64,000 nt of DNA. It comes from Leptidea sinapis. Its lineage: Eukaryota > Arthropoda > Insecta > Lepidoptera > Pieridae. The stretch lies in NCBI RefSeq assembly GCF_905404315.1, contig NC_066279.1, positions 8,506,501 through 8,570,500 of the forward strand, in the 5' to 3' direction. Position numbers and translations under genes: made by a program. A model generated the notes under the pieces. It was not told the DNA's origin, searched no databases, and saw only the letters and a list, made by a program, of their open reading frames with translations. Each line of letters begins with the position of its first letter. Within the stretch, counting starts at the first letter, position 1. Positions 10,736-22,930 of this stretch are shown here, one piece after another.

Positions 10736-10999
10736 TATAATAATAAAAATAATATTGACACACTATAACTCAAATTATCTTGCCCTAAACTAGGCATAGT
10801 AATAGTACTATGTCCATACGGGGACAAGACAATGAAATATTTAATACAATATACTTACTTAAACATACATAAATACATATAAAGATCCATGAGTCGGAAA
10901 CAAACATCCATATTCATCTATAATCCGGGATAATTCGAACCCGGGACCTCTATCTCAGTAGGCATGGTCCCAAACCACTGGGCTATATGGGTTCGTCGA
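10736..10999 (-). mobile_element. tRNA-derived SINE (family S)
   Basis: The head lies at about 10999 (minus strand), with an A box-like AGCCCAGTGGTTTGGG and the B box GGTTCGAATTATCC. The body contains GTTTGTTTCCGACTCATGG and GCCTAGTTTAGGGCAAGATA. The tail is ATT/TTA-rich near 10736-10755. Same family at 15316, 22931 and 54391. Mobilised in trans by a LINE. Confidence 0.7.
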
Positions 11000-11159
11000 C
11001 TTTAAAGTAATTCATTATCTATATAATCATAGTATTGTAGATATATTATAAAAATGATCTTAGTAAAGATTGTACTGTTATATATTCTTTGGTAAAGCTA
11101 ACTATTTTATTTAAAACTGGTAGGAATATTTATAAAATTATTACACAAATTTAAACAAA

Positions 11160-11410
11160 ATCTAAAAACCTCTCGGGTCCCGTCCGAACGTTCTTTCCAA
11201 CTGAGCCTGAACCGTTCGAGTTACGTATCGCTTATAAAATCTTGCATGCCTTGTTCAACTCTAAGGTTGTGGCGTCATCTACAGAATCTACTTTACAGTT
11301 GATAACATGCTCAACCCCAATAATTGCGTATTAGGAAAATGACTTGCGATGTCGCCATGCCAATCTAAACAATTTGTTATTTTAAAGTGAACACTTTTGG
11401 GTTTAATAAT
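11160..11410 (-). repeat. tRNA-like repeat (family T), degenerate tRNA part
   Basis: Reverse-complement match to the copy at 10345. The word ATCTACTTTACAGTTGATAA lies at about 11285, with GTTCAACTCTAAGGTTGTGG upstream. The tRNA-like part (11165-11215) is decayed and has lost a clean B box. It forms an inverted pair with the 10345 copy across a SINE. Confidence 0.55.
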
Positions 11411-11671
11411 TATGTACACTATTCAGCCTAGAATGAGTACAGTTTTATTAAATCAATATATTAATTCATTATATAAGGCGCGCATAATATCAATACTGCA
11501 ATAGCAATGCAATACTTGAAACGCGCGCCCCGTGTAAGTAGAACATCCTCCCTGCTAGCACTTAATTCACGCATGTTGAGCGCGAAATGCATATAGATTT
11601 ATTCGTTCGATATTTTTGTCGTAACTTCGCTAACGTCAAATCGATAAGACAGACGTAAGAAAGTAAGAAAG

Positions 11672-11907
11672 ACTTTTTTCAGGGAAAATGAGGTCAAATC
11701 AGCGTACGGGGGCAGGTGGTGTTAGGTGATCACTGCCGCCCACATTCTCTTACAACACCAGAGGAATCACAGGAACGTTGCCGGTCTTTAAGGAAGGTGT
11801 ACGCGCTTTTTTGAAAGGAACCCATGTCGTATCGTCCTGGAAACACCGCATCGCAGGAAGCTCATTACACAGCTTTGTTGTACGTGGAAGAAAGTTCCTT
11901 GAACTTT
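11672..11907 (-). pseudogene. jockey/CR1-like LINE C-terminus and 3' UTR (family J)
   Basis: Matches the 3' part of the copies at 59716-60250 and 63538-64000 (CCGCCCACATTCTCTTAC, GGAAGGTGTACGCGC, GGAAACACCGCA). On the minus strand it encodes the last part of the LINE protein. Small indels break the frame. Heavily 5' truncated. Confidence 0.6.
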
Positions 11908-12149
11908 AATACCTTTTCATTTAAAAGGCAATAAGCTATAAAATTTTAATATTCACCCTTACCTACCTACACAATGGAAAACAATGACTTTTAAAATAAG
12001 TTTCACTTACCTATTCGACAATAACTTGTAATCAGTATTCAGATCAACCCCGACTGCTCTACCGGCACTTTCTTACATTTGTTCCCAATATTCAGTCTAT
12101 CTCCGAATGTGGCCTACTTGAGATAAAATAGCAACTTTCGTTGACTTTT

Positions 12150-12294
12150 CTGTCCCAATAAACTCATCTTATCCGTACACGCTGTCTGTCAATGGGATGA
12201 TGTATAGCTTACCAGCGATAGAAGTTTGTATGGAAATTGCAATTCATGCGTCCCAATATGCGATAAGAATGACTTATCGGGTGTATTGGGACAG
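12150..12294. mobile_element. MITE-like element, 11-bp terminal inverted repeats
   Basis: CTGTCCCAATA (12150-12160) is inverted as TATTGGGACAG (12284-12294). A second shorter inverted pair lies inside (CATCTTATC / GATAAGAATG). At 145 bp with no coding it looks like a non-autonomous DNA transposon. Flanks CTTTT and CTTCT are similar but not an exact target duplication. Confidence 0.5.
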
Positions 12295-12885
12295 CTTCTG
12301 AAGATAGTATATGTGAAACGGCCGTTAGTGATCGCCGGCAAGAGTTGGCTACCCCCACTGCACCATTTTTTCCCACTTGTTGTGTGGATGTTCTACTTAT
12401 TATTTTTATATACTTTGGTAATTGTCGAGTTCAGTACAAAACAACGGTATAAAATATGTAAAATAAAGTTATCGACCATGAAGAATTTCCACAGGATTTA
12501 TTTTATTTTTTATTTTATACTTTAATGGGCTTACAAATAAAATTGACATAATGATATACCTGAGAATATACTAAGAATATGCAAAATGTTTACGAAAATA
12601 TATTTTGCTTACAATTGGTTTATTCAGACGTATAACGTTTCCCGCGTTTATTTGAAAAACTTCAGAATTAATATAGTATTGACAGTGTTGTCAGCGATAT
12701 AGTCAGCAATTTGAATAATTTTGGTTTATTCTCAGGTTTAAGTTTAGGCAAAGTTTATTCGAAGGCCATGTTTGTTTTTTTATTGGACAAATCTTAATAA
12801 TTCTATATTATGGGGCAGTCAACCTGATTGTGAATCAAAACCAACCTTATATTAAAATACATTAAATAACACGAGATTTCCTTAA
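12295..12885. other. no gene seen
   Basis: AT-rich spacer. A chance frame overlaps the MITE on its left side. Confidence 0.3.
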
Positions 12886-13178
12886 TCCTTTAATATATAA
12901 AATTCCTCCGAAACGGCTTGACCGCTTCTCATGATATTTTGAGTGCATATTGGGTAGGTCTGAGAATCGGACAACATTTATTTTTGATCCCCCTAAATGT
13001 TAAGCGTGGTCCACATGATTTTTTTTTTAATTTTTTCGACATTTTTTTTAAATTTATTTGATTATGAGTCAGCATTAAAAAATACATACGACTTCAAATT
13101 TTCACCCATCTACGATTAACAGTTACTTTTGTATCGCGATTTTAATATCGGCAATACAACGTTTGCTGGGTCAGCTAT
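12886..13178 (+). mobile_element. Helitron-like non-autonomous element (TC...CTAT)
   Basis: Starts A|TC at 12886 with TAATATATAAAATTCC and contains GAAACGGCTTGACCG and GGGTAGGTCTGAGAATCGG. It ends CAACGTTTGCTGGGTCAGCT. The terminal CTAG of other copies is CTAT here. Inverted relative to the copies at 37824 and 52341. Confidence 0.65.
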
Positions 13179-13433
13179 TAGAAGTATATTATTCAAATAA
13201 AGAGATCATAGAAGTTTGCGGAACTTTTGCAGGTTTATCTGTATTTGTATTAATCTGCTTTCATTAAAATTTTGTAATGATTTTAACACGACCAGTTTGT
13301 CGGCACATAATACGGCCAATTGCTCGCTCCTGTCAATCTACCGATCCAAATGGACTTTCACAATTTCTAATGGAATCCATTTTACCAAAACAAATAGATT
13401 TAATATCTTTTTGTTTTATTTATATTATATCTG

Positions 13434-13667
13434 ATTAAACCTGGTTTAGTATTTTCTTTGATTAACGCGAGTGTTACACATTTAAATAAAACACTTTTAA
13501 AGGATTAAAACGCGTGTAATTGTCCCCCCGAAAACGAGATCTGGATAGGTCTTGAAACGTCGGGTTAACTAAAATAAAAATGTAACTTTTACGCAAACAT
13601 CTAATGTAAAACCGTTACAATTACACGCGTTTTAATCCTTTAAAAGTGTTTTAATTAAACCTGGTTT
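13434..13667. mobile_element. hairpin element flanked by 14-bp direct repeats
   Basis: A perfect 34-bp inverted repeat (13488-13521 and 13619-13652; inner word AACGCGTGTAATT) encloses about 97 bp. The exact 14-mer ATTAAACCTGGTTT flanks it at 13434-13447 and 13654-13667, as a target duplication would. No coding. The layout resembles the element at 57436-57607. Confidence 0.55.
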
Positions 13668-13775
13668 GAAACAAAAAACAAAATGAAATGTCAATCAATC
13701 AAAACAATATCTCACAGTTGCTTATAATAAATTAGTAATTAAGTTACAAAGAGTACATCATATATTATAAGATTA

Positions 13776-13850
13776 CAAAAATTCAAATTCAAATATTTTT
13801 ATTCAAAATAGGATGTGACATAACTTATTTAATCATCTCTTACTACAATA
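13776..13850 (-). mobile_element. jockey-like LINE 3' end (family F2), short
   Basis: AAATTCAAATTCAAATATTT and TATTCAAAATAGGATGTGAC are the reverse complement of the 3' end seen at 58490-58535. 5' truncated. Confidence 0.55.
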
Positions 13851-14366
13851 TATCCCCATTGGGTTAGAATCACAAAATAATGCGCAGTAACTAAATTATT
13901 TAGTCAGCCAACTCATTAATATACACGAGCAATCTTACTTTAAAGTATTTAATTAAAAATATGCGCTATAATTATTATAATTGACAATTGAATTAATGTG
14001 ATGCAAAATTGATTGTAATAAATAATTTGGCACGTTGACATTTTGCGCAGTAGATAATAATTGTATTCGTCAATAGAAAGATGTTAATCCAATTGGCGAT
14101 GTGTCAAGTTTAAAAAAATCTCTCACGTAGCTATACAAATTCTAATAGTATGTTATTATCTTTTTTTTTTATGGAATAGGAGGAATTTTAAACAATGAAC
14201 GAACAAATTTTTACAATATTTTATAACCGAGCTATAAAAGAAAACAAATATTTTAACTGTATTTGAAAGTATGTAATAAAAAGTTATTGTAATACTGAAT
14301 TCAGTTTAACTTAATACTTAGGTATCCATACCTACTCTGTGGTCTTGAAATAATTTTATAATATGA
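13851..14366. other. no gene seen
   Basis: AT-rich spacer with a poly-T run near 14161-14170. Confidence 0.3.
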
Positions 14367-14852
14367 CTAGCTGACCCGACAGACGTTGTTCTGTATATAA
14401 TAAACAGAATAATGTTTTTTTATGAATTTGTCAATAATAGAAAATATGTCCATACAATATGAATATGAAGGAATATGCATTCTAAGCCTATGTACTTCAT
14501 TCACTCTCAAACTTATGACTTATCAGTCTACATAAAAATAATCTGATAGATAGTTAACAACTGTTGTTAATCTACCAACCATTGTTAGCTAAAATTTAGT
14601 TTATTTTTTACCTGAGAAAGATAGAAAGATAAAAATTGTTATTAGTTATTTTTCAATTTGTTTTCTGAACGATGGAGAAAACATCAAAGGAAAAACAAAA
14701 TTGTTGTTTTTATTTAATTCTGACCATTTTCATTTTAAACCTTCCCTGGACTTCCACAAATAATTCAAGATCAAAATTAGCCAAATCGGTCCAGCGGTAC
14801 TCGAGTTTTAGCGAGACTAACGAACAGCAATTCATTTTTATATATATATAGA
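14367..14852 (-). mobile_element. complete Helitron-like element, 486 bp
   Basis: Read on the minus strand it runs from A|TC (TATATATATATAAAAATG) to GGTCAGCTAG|T. This satisfies the Helitron pattern of 5' TC, 3' CTRR and insertion between A and T without target duplication. A small hairpin CTCGAGTTTTAGCGAG lies near the TC end. It has no coding capacity, so Helitron proteins would have to act in trans. Confidence 0.7.
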
Positions 14853-15084
14853 TGAAATAACAAGAACAAATGATGAGACTGAAACGATTTTATGTCAATG
14901 TGTAAGCAGGTATAGGTTTTTTACTGAAATTGTTTAAATATTAAATTTAAATCAATATTACGTTGGTGTGACAAGTTGAAATAATTTCAAAGTTGCCTGG
15001 TTAGATAGTACTAAAAGTCCAATGTGCTCGTTCTCAACTCATTTCATTACAGACTCAGTATTTCAGAAGTAGTTATTTGTTTTT

Positions 15085-15242
15085 GTGAACCGAAATTTTA
15101 TTCAAACAAAAGAGACCCGTTGAGTTTATTAGCCCGTTCTCCTCAGGTTGACCCCATAGACGCATGGGTTATTTTTGACATTCAGTAAGTGATTTTAAAT
15201 CTTATTTGATCAAAATTATTTGTATTTGAATTTCAGCTTGCA
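15085..15242 (+). mobile_element. jockey-like LINE 3' end (family F2)
   Basis: CCGTTGAGTTTATTAGCCCG, TTCTCCTCAGGTTGACC and the terminal TTTGTATTTGAATTT match the 3' UTR of the copies at 22030 and 58150. Only the 3' UTR is retained. Confidence 0.55.
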
Positions 15243-15315
15243 ACGGATTTAATGCTACGTGAAAACTTAATCTTAAAAAATTATCACACTACAAATCAGT
15301 TACAGACGAAAATAT

Positions 15316-15532
15316 TAATATAATTGGCCCAAACTAGGCATAGCCTGTACGATGGAGACAACGATCATACGACTTTCTTACTTAAAAACATACATACATA
15401 AATATTTATAAAAACCATGACTCGGAAGCAAACAACCATATTCTTCATATAAATGTTTGCACCTACCAGAATTCGAACCCGGGACCTATAGCTCAGTAGG
15501 CCACCATACCACTGGCCTTTATGGGTCGTCAA
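15316..15532 (-). mobile_element. tRNA-derived SINE (family S)
   Basis: On the minus strand the head near 15530 has AGTGGTATGGTGGCC and TGAGCTATAGGTCCCGGG, with B box GGTTCGAATTC. The body GCTTCCGAGTCATGG and the end GCCTAGTTTGGGCC match the other S copies. The ATT tail is reduced. Confidence 0.65.
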
Positions 15533-17859
15533 ATTGAAACTCGTGGAAATTAAACTAGCTTGTGATGTGAATCCAACAATTGTACAGTTGAATGCAAAAT
15601 GAAGGCGGGATTAACACAAGGAGCGACAGTGCATTAAACCGTATCTGTGAAACTTAAGGTCTGCTAATTTCGTAGTGGCCGGATTGTTGGATTATATTTC
15701 AGTTTATTATCTTAAGTCGGTCAATTACATCATATTCATTTTCTGGGAATTTGATATTGTTTTTAACTGTTATATATATAACTATTATAGTAGATTCTAG
15801 AGTCAATCGCAGGAGTTTCTGTTAGTTTATGTTTGAATATTACTTTGTAATGGTTTACTTGTTTGAAGTTAATTGATAACTATTTATGACGTAGTTCATT
15901 TCATTGGATATAAAGAACAAATATAAAAAGACATAAAGAATAATATGAAACTATTTGTTTTTTTTTTCTTTAACAGCAAAAAAGTTACAATGGCAAATAT
16001 TCTTATCCATATAAATCCAAAATATGTATATATCCTTATTTATATACTATAATATATAATATTATATACTTATATAAAAATTCGATATTTTTTAATAAGT
16101 AAATTTTATGTCATCTAGGCATCCGGGTTACGTTATTCGAATATGTGTCAAGATAATCAAAGTTATTGTAAATTTTGATGAACAAAAAAATAACATTTCA
16201 TGAACTAATTGGCCCTAAAGTTCAAATTCAACCTTTAAACCTCACTTGGTCCTCACAGCTTTTATTTTTTTCGTGGTTTCCTCGATCCCACTTGTCTACT
16301 TACTATTAAGTAAACCCCATACTCGACCTTTGCACACAGAAAGTATCAAGGGTGTATATAAACTTATCTGAAGCAAAACAATATTGAACTTTTCACCACT
16401 GATATCGATCAAGCCGCCAAGACACTAATTGGTAGACATCGCGACGGCAAACATCTATGACAGCTTCGATGCGCCCGCGCCATGCAACATGACGCAAGCG
16501 CGGTGAAGCAACGCCGCAACGTAATACGTGCCACAACTTAATATCGCGACCTATTTACGTATTGTTGCCAAAAATGACTCTCCTAAAACTGTATCACAGA
16601 AATTGTCATACTTACATTTCATAATATAAATTATTAGCCGTAATTCAAACCATTATTCATTATAAAATACATAAAAAAAAACCACGTGCTTAAAATTTCA
16701 TATTACGAAAACTTTATTAAAACGAAATACAAAATTTTTTTTTGTTCTAAATTCAAACTTCATAAGATTTTTATGGTCCCTTGTCGACTCCGCTTAAGCA
16801 TCCATCCACAGTCAATCTTATTAAACGCTCACAAAATAAAATTAAAAAAATTAATTAAGAACTGCTTATGAATTTATCACGTAAATAATTAAAAAAGCTT
16901 ATGCCACGTCCAATCCGTGAAGATAGATTTTAGTTATTACTTTACAGAAAGAACATTTTAAAAACCTTTCAATATTTCAAAAATTACCAAAACTTATAAC
17001 GTTTCTTAACTAACGTAACTAACTTATATCTGTCTCCCTTCCTAATTTTTTAATTGAAATGCTTTTAAAATATTTGAAATATCGAATAGGAGTTTGTTTT
17101 ATTTTTTTCTCATTTTCATATTAGCACATAATACCAGTCATATCTATCATCTGAGTTTGTTGCAATATCTGTGATCTTTACCGTTGGAGCGTTCCTTCAT
17201 AAGTCCAACCTTGAGTGGAACAGCCATGTCATAACCAGCAGGCATAGTTAAAAACCTGCACAAAGTCGTTGACCTATGAAAAGTTCATTTATGAGGAGCT
17301 ACACCAGGTCATAAAACCATAGATTAGTAATCGGAACGAATGGACAAAATATCAGATTAACTGCATTAAAATTCGGTTGCAAGATTTGAGCTCAACAATA
17401 GTATCTAGTAATTTAATTAGTGGTAATGGAAATGGTACATATTGTACATAAATCTAAGGCTTTTTTTAATATCTACTGACTATTTTTACCTATTTATTTA
17501 AAGATTCATAATAGCTATAAATTATGATTTCAAAAGTTTTATGTTTTCCCTAAGGAATTCAAAAACACCTCCTGGGAAGGTAAGTTATACCAAATAGATT
17601 ATATTACACAATATTAAACATTGACATCAGCTGTGGTTTGATAAACACCATCCAACTAATTTAACTAGTATTGAACTCGAAGACTGCTTGAGAATTATTA
17701 TTTCTTTCCGACGTGTATCATAAAACAATAGAGTAGAGCCTTATTAAAAAGTGCTATCGTGATAAATCACCGTAATTGTAGGTAGGTAATATATATATGG
17801 TTACACAAGGGTTAAAATACATATACTTATTTATTATGGATCAAATCTTTTTGTACCTA
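15533..17859. other. no gene seen; one GC-rich patch
   Basis: AT-rich, with a run of TATA-type dinucleotides at about 16030-16075. A CpG-rich patch at about 16435-16555 (GCGCCCGCGCCATGCAAC, GCAAGCGCGGTGAAGC) stands out and could be regulatory or repeat-derived. No exon recognised. Confidence 0.35.
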
Positions 17860-17861
17860 TA

Positions 17862-18033
17862 CATATATTATATATATATAAGAGTTTTCCACGTATATAG
17901 TCACTCATCACGATATCTCTGGAACAATAAGGCGTAGAGACTTGAAATTTGGTAGGAATACTCCTTGGGATTTTACGATAATCCCACAATATTTTTTTAT
18001 TATGAACAGAACAACGTCTGTCGGGTCAGCTTG
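17862..18033 (+). mobile_element. Helitron-like fragment
   Basis: Ends ACAACGTCTGTCGGGTCAGCTTG, broken here as ACAACGTCTG + TCGGGTCAGCTTG; CTTG replaces CTAG. The upstream text CATCACGATATCTCTGGAAC also occurs at about 860. The TC start is unclear in the AT run near 17862. Confidence 0.5.
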
Positions 18034-20039
18034 TATATATATATTACTATGCCACTACCACTATATTTTTGTCCCTTCCGTAACGTAGGAACGTAAATAT
18101 GTTAGTAATACCAATACTATGTGGATGGATAGATCATAGATACATAGAAGCATCGAAGTAATCGCTCTTACGCTGCACAAGATACTTTGGTCGTTGACTC
18201 TCACATGTTGCATGTAACATTCAAGCCTATTTAATAATGTATTTAATCCACTATTTACCACCTTTTGTACGACAACTCATACAATGAAACTATAAACTAT
18301 AACGGAATATCTTAAAGTAATTTTCACAGACGCCCAATCACTTCCCGGAATTTGATCTTGAGTCGCAAAAATATTTGAGGCATTTATTTTTATAGTATTT
18401 TCTATAATAAATTTATTGATAGTCGCTGTTTTATAGAAAAACATTCTCAGTAGGACTGAAATTGAGATTGACAGGAATCAAGGAATCAGGTGTTATAGTT
18501 GATATTCTTGTTCTCACTGTTGTTGGATAGTTTTTTAGCAAAATTAACTGGCAGTGTTCTCTCAGTATGTTCAATAATCACGCTTTTTGATCCTAAAAGT
18601 ATTTTATATAAACACAAAGTTACTTTTCATCGAAATCGGCCAGCCCCCAGCTGGGTTCAAAGTACCTCGTGTATTTTGTCTTATTATTTATGTATTTTCA
18701 TGACTTGGAAAGAGTTTATGTCCACTAAATACAAGCTTTTCACTATATTCATCTTACTCAGTGTAATGTGTGTATTTTAATATAATATATAAAATATCAA
18801 AAATTACGGAAGAGATATAATTCAAATTTTACATGAAAATTTACAAAAAAAAATATGGTGACAACGGGACATCATACAGGTAACTTTTTGTCTCGCTGTG
18901 TGCTTTATGACATCCACGTGGACGACGTCGTAGGCTGCTGCTAGAAAGTAATAAAACTACACAGTAACTATAGTATACGTTCTAATATGGCTCTCAGCGC
19001 TTGCCGATAATAACCCAGCCTGGTCTGATGAAACCCAACCGAGCCTAACGCTGTTTCCTTACGCGAATGTTATCCGTCATATTCTACCCGAGCGCTAAAT
19101 TAAAGAACTTCGTTTTAAATAGCATACAAGGTCTTTCACCAATAAAATACTCAATTCCATTTAACCATAGACATGAATAGATAAGGCAAAGATATAAATA
19201 TAGTTGAAAGAACAATTTTAATACGACTTGAATCTTTTATGAATACTGAACAGACATTTCTTTATAATATGTCTGCAGATATCTTACGACCTGCACAATG
19301 TAATACAAGCTTTTCGAGCACGTCTTAAAGTTGGTTTTACAAAACAATTACACGGATTTTCGCTTAAGTTGCAAGCCACAATGCGGCGCTAACATAACTC
19401 TATTCTATTTGCATTTTTACTTACTCTGAAATAGCGATTACAAACGGCGATTTCTACATTTTGCTGAGATTTCTATATAAAAGTTTCTTTTGGTTTTAAG
19501 AATGCTATTGAATTTTATGCTTACAATGACTAGTAACAAACAGATCTGGTTTATCGAGCGGTAAATGTTAGCTTCTGCATCGTGAGCAAAGGTTCGCAGG
19601 TTGTTTCCATAATCATTATTTTTATGTCTGAATATTAGTATTATATTTTTTTTAGTACTTAGCGGAAGTAGGTATATTTGAATTTAAACTAGAATGGAAA
19701 ATGAACCACTGGTCACTGTGCATAAACTTTGAATTTTCAAAATAAGGAGAATTGACTCATTTGGCAATGAGCATTTAGTATGATGCCTCCGCTCACCTCA
19801 TTTGGTTGACTTAGTTGTTTGCATTATTATGCCAACTGTTGCCAACGGATATACTGCTTTCCTATTTTAAAATAATATGCGAATAGGACTTGCATATGAA
19901 GGGTCCCGTACCGTTGAACAAGATAATTTATAAACAATTCATGATGGAACGTTCATCATTGTGGTTTTTCCATACCCCTCTTAATTCTTCTTGAAATAAG
20001 TAATTATTTTTCTAATATACATTATATTCATATATATTT
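18034..20039. other. no gene seen
   Basis: AT-rich with modest GC patches at 18890-18945 (CACGTGGACGACGTCGTAGG) and 19000-19090. Chance frames only. Confidence 0.35.
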
Positions 20040-20180
20040 ATTATGAGGGCAGGGTTACGATGTTTATCAACTTGAACGTTTCTCGAAGCGAGTCTCTTGG
20101 CCACATATTATAAATTACTCTAAAAGCTCTAATTTGGAGCACAATAATAACATCCGCGGTAGGGAAATCCCTATAACAAA
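20040..20180 (-). pseudogene. LINE protein fragment (jockey/CR1-like, between RT and C-terminus)
   Basis: The minus-strand reading contains IRAFRVIYNMWPRDSLRE followed by TFKLINIVTLPS. This resembles the lepidopteran LINE motif (R)AIRxIYxxxPRxSLRxxFKxxNILTxPS. About 45 codons remain, isolated from other LINE sequence. A short relic, judged from memory of the motif. Confidence 0.5.
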
Positions 20181-22029
20181 TCGTATGACATAATGCTATG
20201 GAAGTACGTAAAATATACCAAATGAGCTGTATTTACATAAGACAACTGACTGATCATTTAACGGCATTGATAATTTAAGAAATATATAAAATCGACATTA
20301 TTATTATTTACCAAATATAAGTATATACGTGTCTATTATACCAAATTAAATACCAAGTTATACATACATAATTCACGACTCATTTCCATTTACCCGTGAC
20401 CGTGTAGGCATAAATAAAATGCAATATAATATGTTTAGTTATAATATTATAATAAAAATAGTATTTTCCTTTTACAATGTAAAGAATAAATGTTAAATAG
20501 AAAGTGTATGAACAGTTATTGAGCATAGGAAGCGAGATAGTCTCAACTTAATAGCAGTTGGTAATCATCTTCCTGATATTAATGATACTATAAATTATTT
20601 TCATTTATATCAATAAACCAGAAAGTATTTTAGTAACGTAGAATTTATTTAAAATCAAACTGTACGAATGAAATACTTATATTTTCATAAAGCAGTACTA
20701 GCTATTGAAACTATTTAAAGAACAATTTAGAAGACTCACATAAAATTTTCAACACTATAATCAGATTTCACACGAAATTTCGTATCGATTTGACAATTTC
20801 AATATTGTCTCCATTGTTTTCATAACAATGCAGAATTTATTTGATATTTATCGAACCTTCAGAATTATTCTTATCAGGATTCAAAAGATTTAACAAAGAT
20901 ATACACATAAAAAAAGCTTTAATATGTTACATAATATTCAAACCATCTTGTCGTTGCTTTTGCTCGATAGGTAACTCAGTTCAAACAATCATTCATCATT
21001 TATGCAAATTTTATCCCAAATTTATCGAAGAATAAATACTTTATGTTTAAGAAGATGACAGTACAGATTGCTAAGATTTTGAAACCTTAATCCATATTAT
21101 AAATAAACATACCAATACTTATAATATACGGGATATAATATATATAGCACAAAATATTAAAGTGCCATATTATTGATTCATTTTTTAAACTTAAAAGTGT
21201 TCTAATAGTTTGCGATAACGTTGAACTTTTCAGCCAGGGGCTTATAATTAGATAATTAAATAATTAAAATTAATTCTACTAAAATATACTAATTTTATCC
21301 AAATAAACGTTACACAGACTAAAATAATATTATTAGTGAATTCTGAAAATTATGTTAGTTTCATTAAAATTTTAAACTAAAAATAAGTCAAAATAATCAC
21401 TTAAACGACAGCTTTAAAATATATTGTTGACAAAGTAATAAATTTTCAAATATTATCGGAATGCATTCGATAATTTGCAAATTCATTCTGCTGTAGTCGC
21501 CTTTATATAATGAAGGTGGCCATATTTCTTCAATTCACGTCATGTGGCAATCTGATTGTAATACAGACATTACAAAGTTGAGAGCCCCTTGAGTATAAGT
21601 GTCCAAGTGATAAGTTATCGAGATCAGTGCGGTCACGATCTTCAAAGCTAACTTTCTATAGTCCATTTAGAACTGAATGACATTTGCAAGTCTCGCTGTC
21701 AGCTCGTGTCCTCGTTCATTCACACATGACTGTGAGTGACCTTCTTAGGTGGACTTACGTTACGTCAACGCAATACAACTCTTTTGTATCGCCCAAGTCT
21801 AGACGACATAATGGAAACGGGCAGTTTACTTGGTTAAGGTTCACTCACAAATGGCCCATTTACGAGTATTCAAATTCTATTGTATTGCTGTAATTACACA
21901 AATGTAAAGATTTTAGTTTGAGGAAACCATTTCTTCTCAATCTTTGTTTTATTTATATAGCAGTAATATATGCAGGCGATAAAAGATAATTTGAAATACA
22001 TTTAGTTATATCATTTCATCACTTTAAAA
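20181..22029. other. no gene seen
   Basis: Very AT-rich; no recognised repeat or gene. Confidence 0.35.
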
Positions 22030-22325
22030 ACTAATATCGTTATTCAAAAGAATTGTTAAAAAACGTTTGTGTGGTAAAGGTTACTATAACATAAATGAAT
22101 TTCTTAATGATACCACAGATTGAGAACGGAGCGACCCCTCTCAGGCTATTGAATAATAAGTTTACTTGTACAATATTACTTTGTAAACATATTTTTCGAT
22201 GCAAAAAAAGCCCGCTGAGTTTATTACGCCGCGCCGTTTCTTCTCAGGGTTAGGTTAGTTTTTGACTTTAAATATGATGTCAGTGATGTCACATCCAATT
22301 TTGAATAAAAATATTTGAATTTATA
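22030..22325 (+). pseudogene. jockey/CR1-like LINE C-terminus plus 3' UTR (family F2)
   Basis: About 22040-22160 reads LFKRIVKKRLCGKGYYNINE followed by FLNDTTD and a stop replacing W, then ERSDPSQAIE. The 3' UTR (CCCGCTGAGTTTATTACGCC) ends with TGAATAAAAATATTTGAA. It is the closest relative of 58150-58535 and keeps the RLCGKGYY frame that is shifted there. The RT domain is absent. Confidence 0.7.
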
Positions 22326-22930
22326 TAATCTACATACTTACTTCTAGTGCAGTTTATAAGTTTATTCATCACCTAAAACACATGAAATTTGACACACAGA
22401 TTATTTTTAGATATATTTAAACACAAGTCATATATTATCAACAGAGCGTTTGACGTACAGACTGATAGTTCAGCTGTCATGTGTTCATAACAATATTTGG
22501 ACCGAACAGTGTGGCGGGTTAGCTTATCTATACATAAAAGCTTCGTTCCTTTTGTTCTAATTACTAAGCGTACAGAATTTTAATCGCTTCTGTCGAAGAA
22601 GGAGAAATTCTTTTCTTCTATGTGTCACTTGCTTCGAATGACATTGACAACATGAACCAAACTTGCGTTACCTGTATTAATATATTTCTTGAGCAAGCGA
22701 AAGTTTCGAGACTAGTTTAAAGAAACTGAGTTTGTAATACAAAAAATAATAATTACGTTTTACATTCACATATGATATTATGATATTAATAAAAATTTTG
22801 TTCGAAATTGCTAGATAATATAACATTCCTTATAGTTTCAAGTTTTACTTAACTCAAGCAATTGTTAATTTAATAAGGTTTCAAAGCACACTAAACATTT
22901 ACAATATTTATAATCAATCTGATCTGCTCG

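Noticed and set aside
18061..18780. Frames of 66 and 93 codons
   Set aside because: Composition of random AT-rich DNA; no motif.
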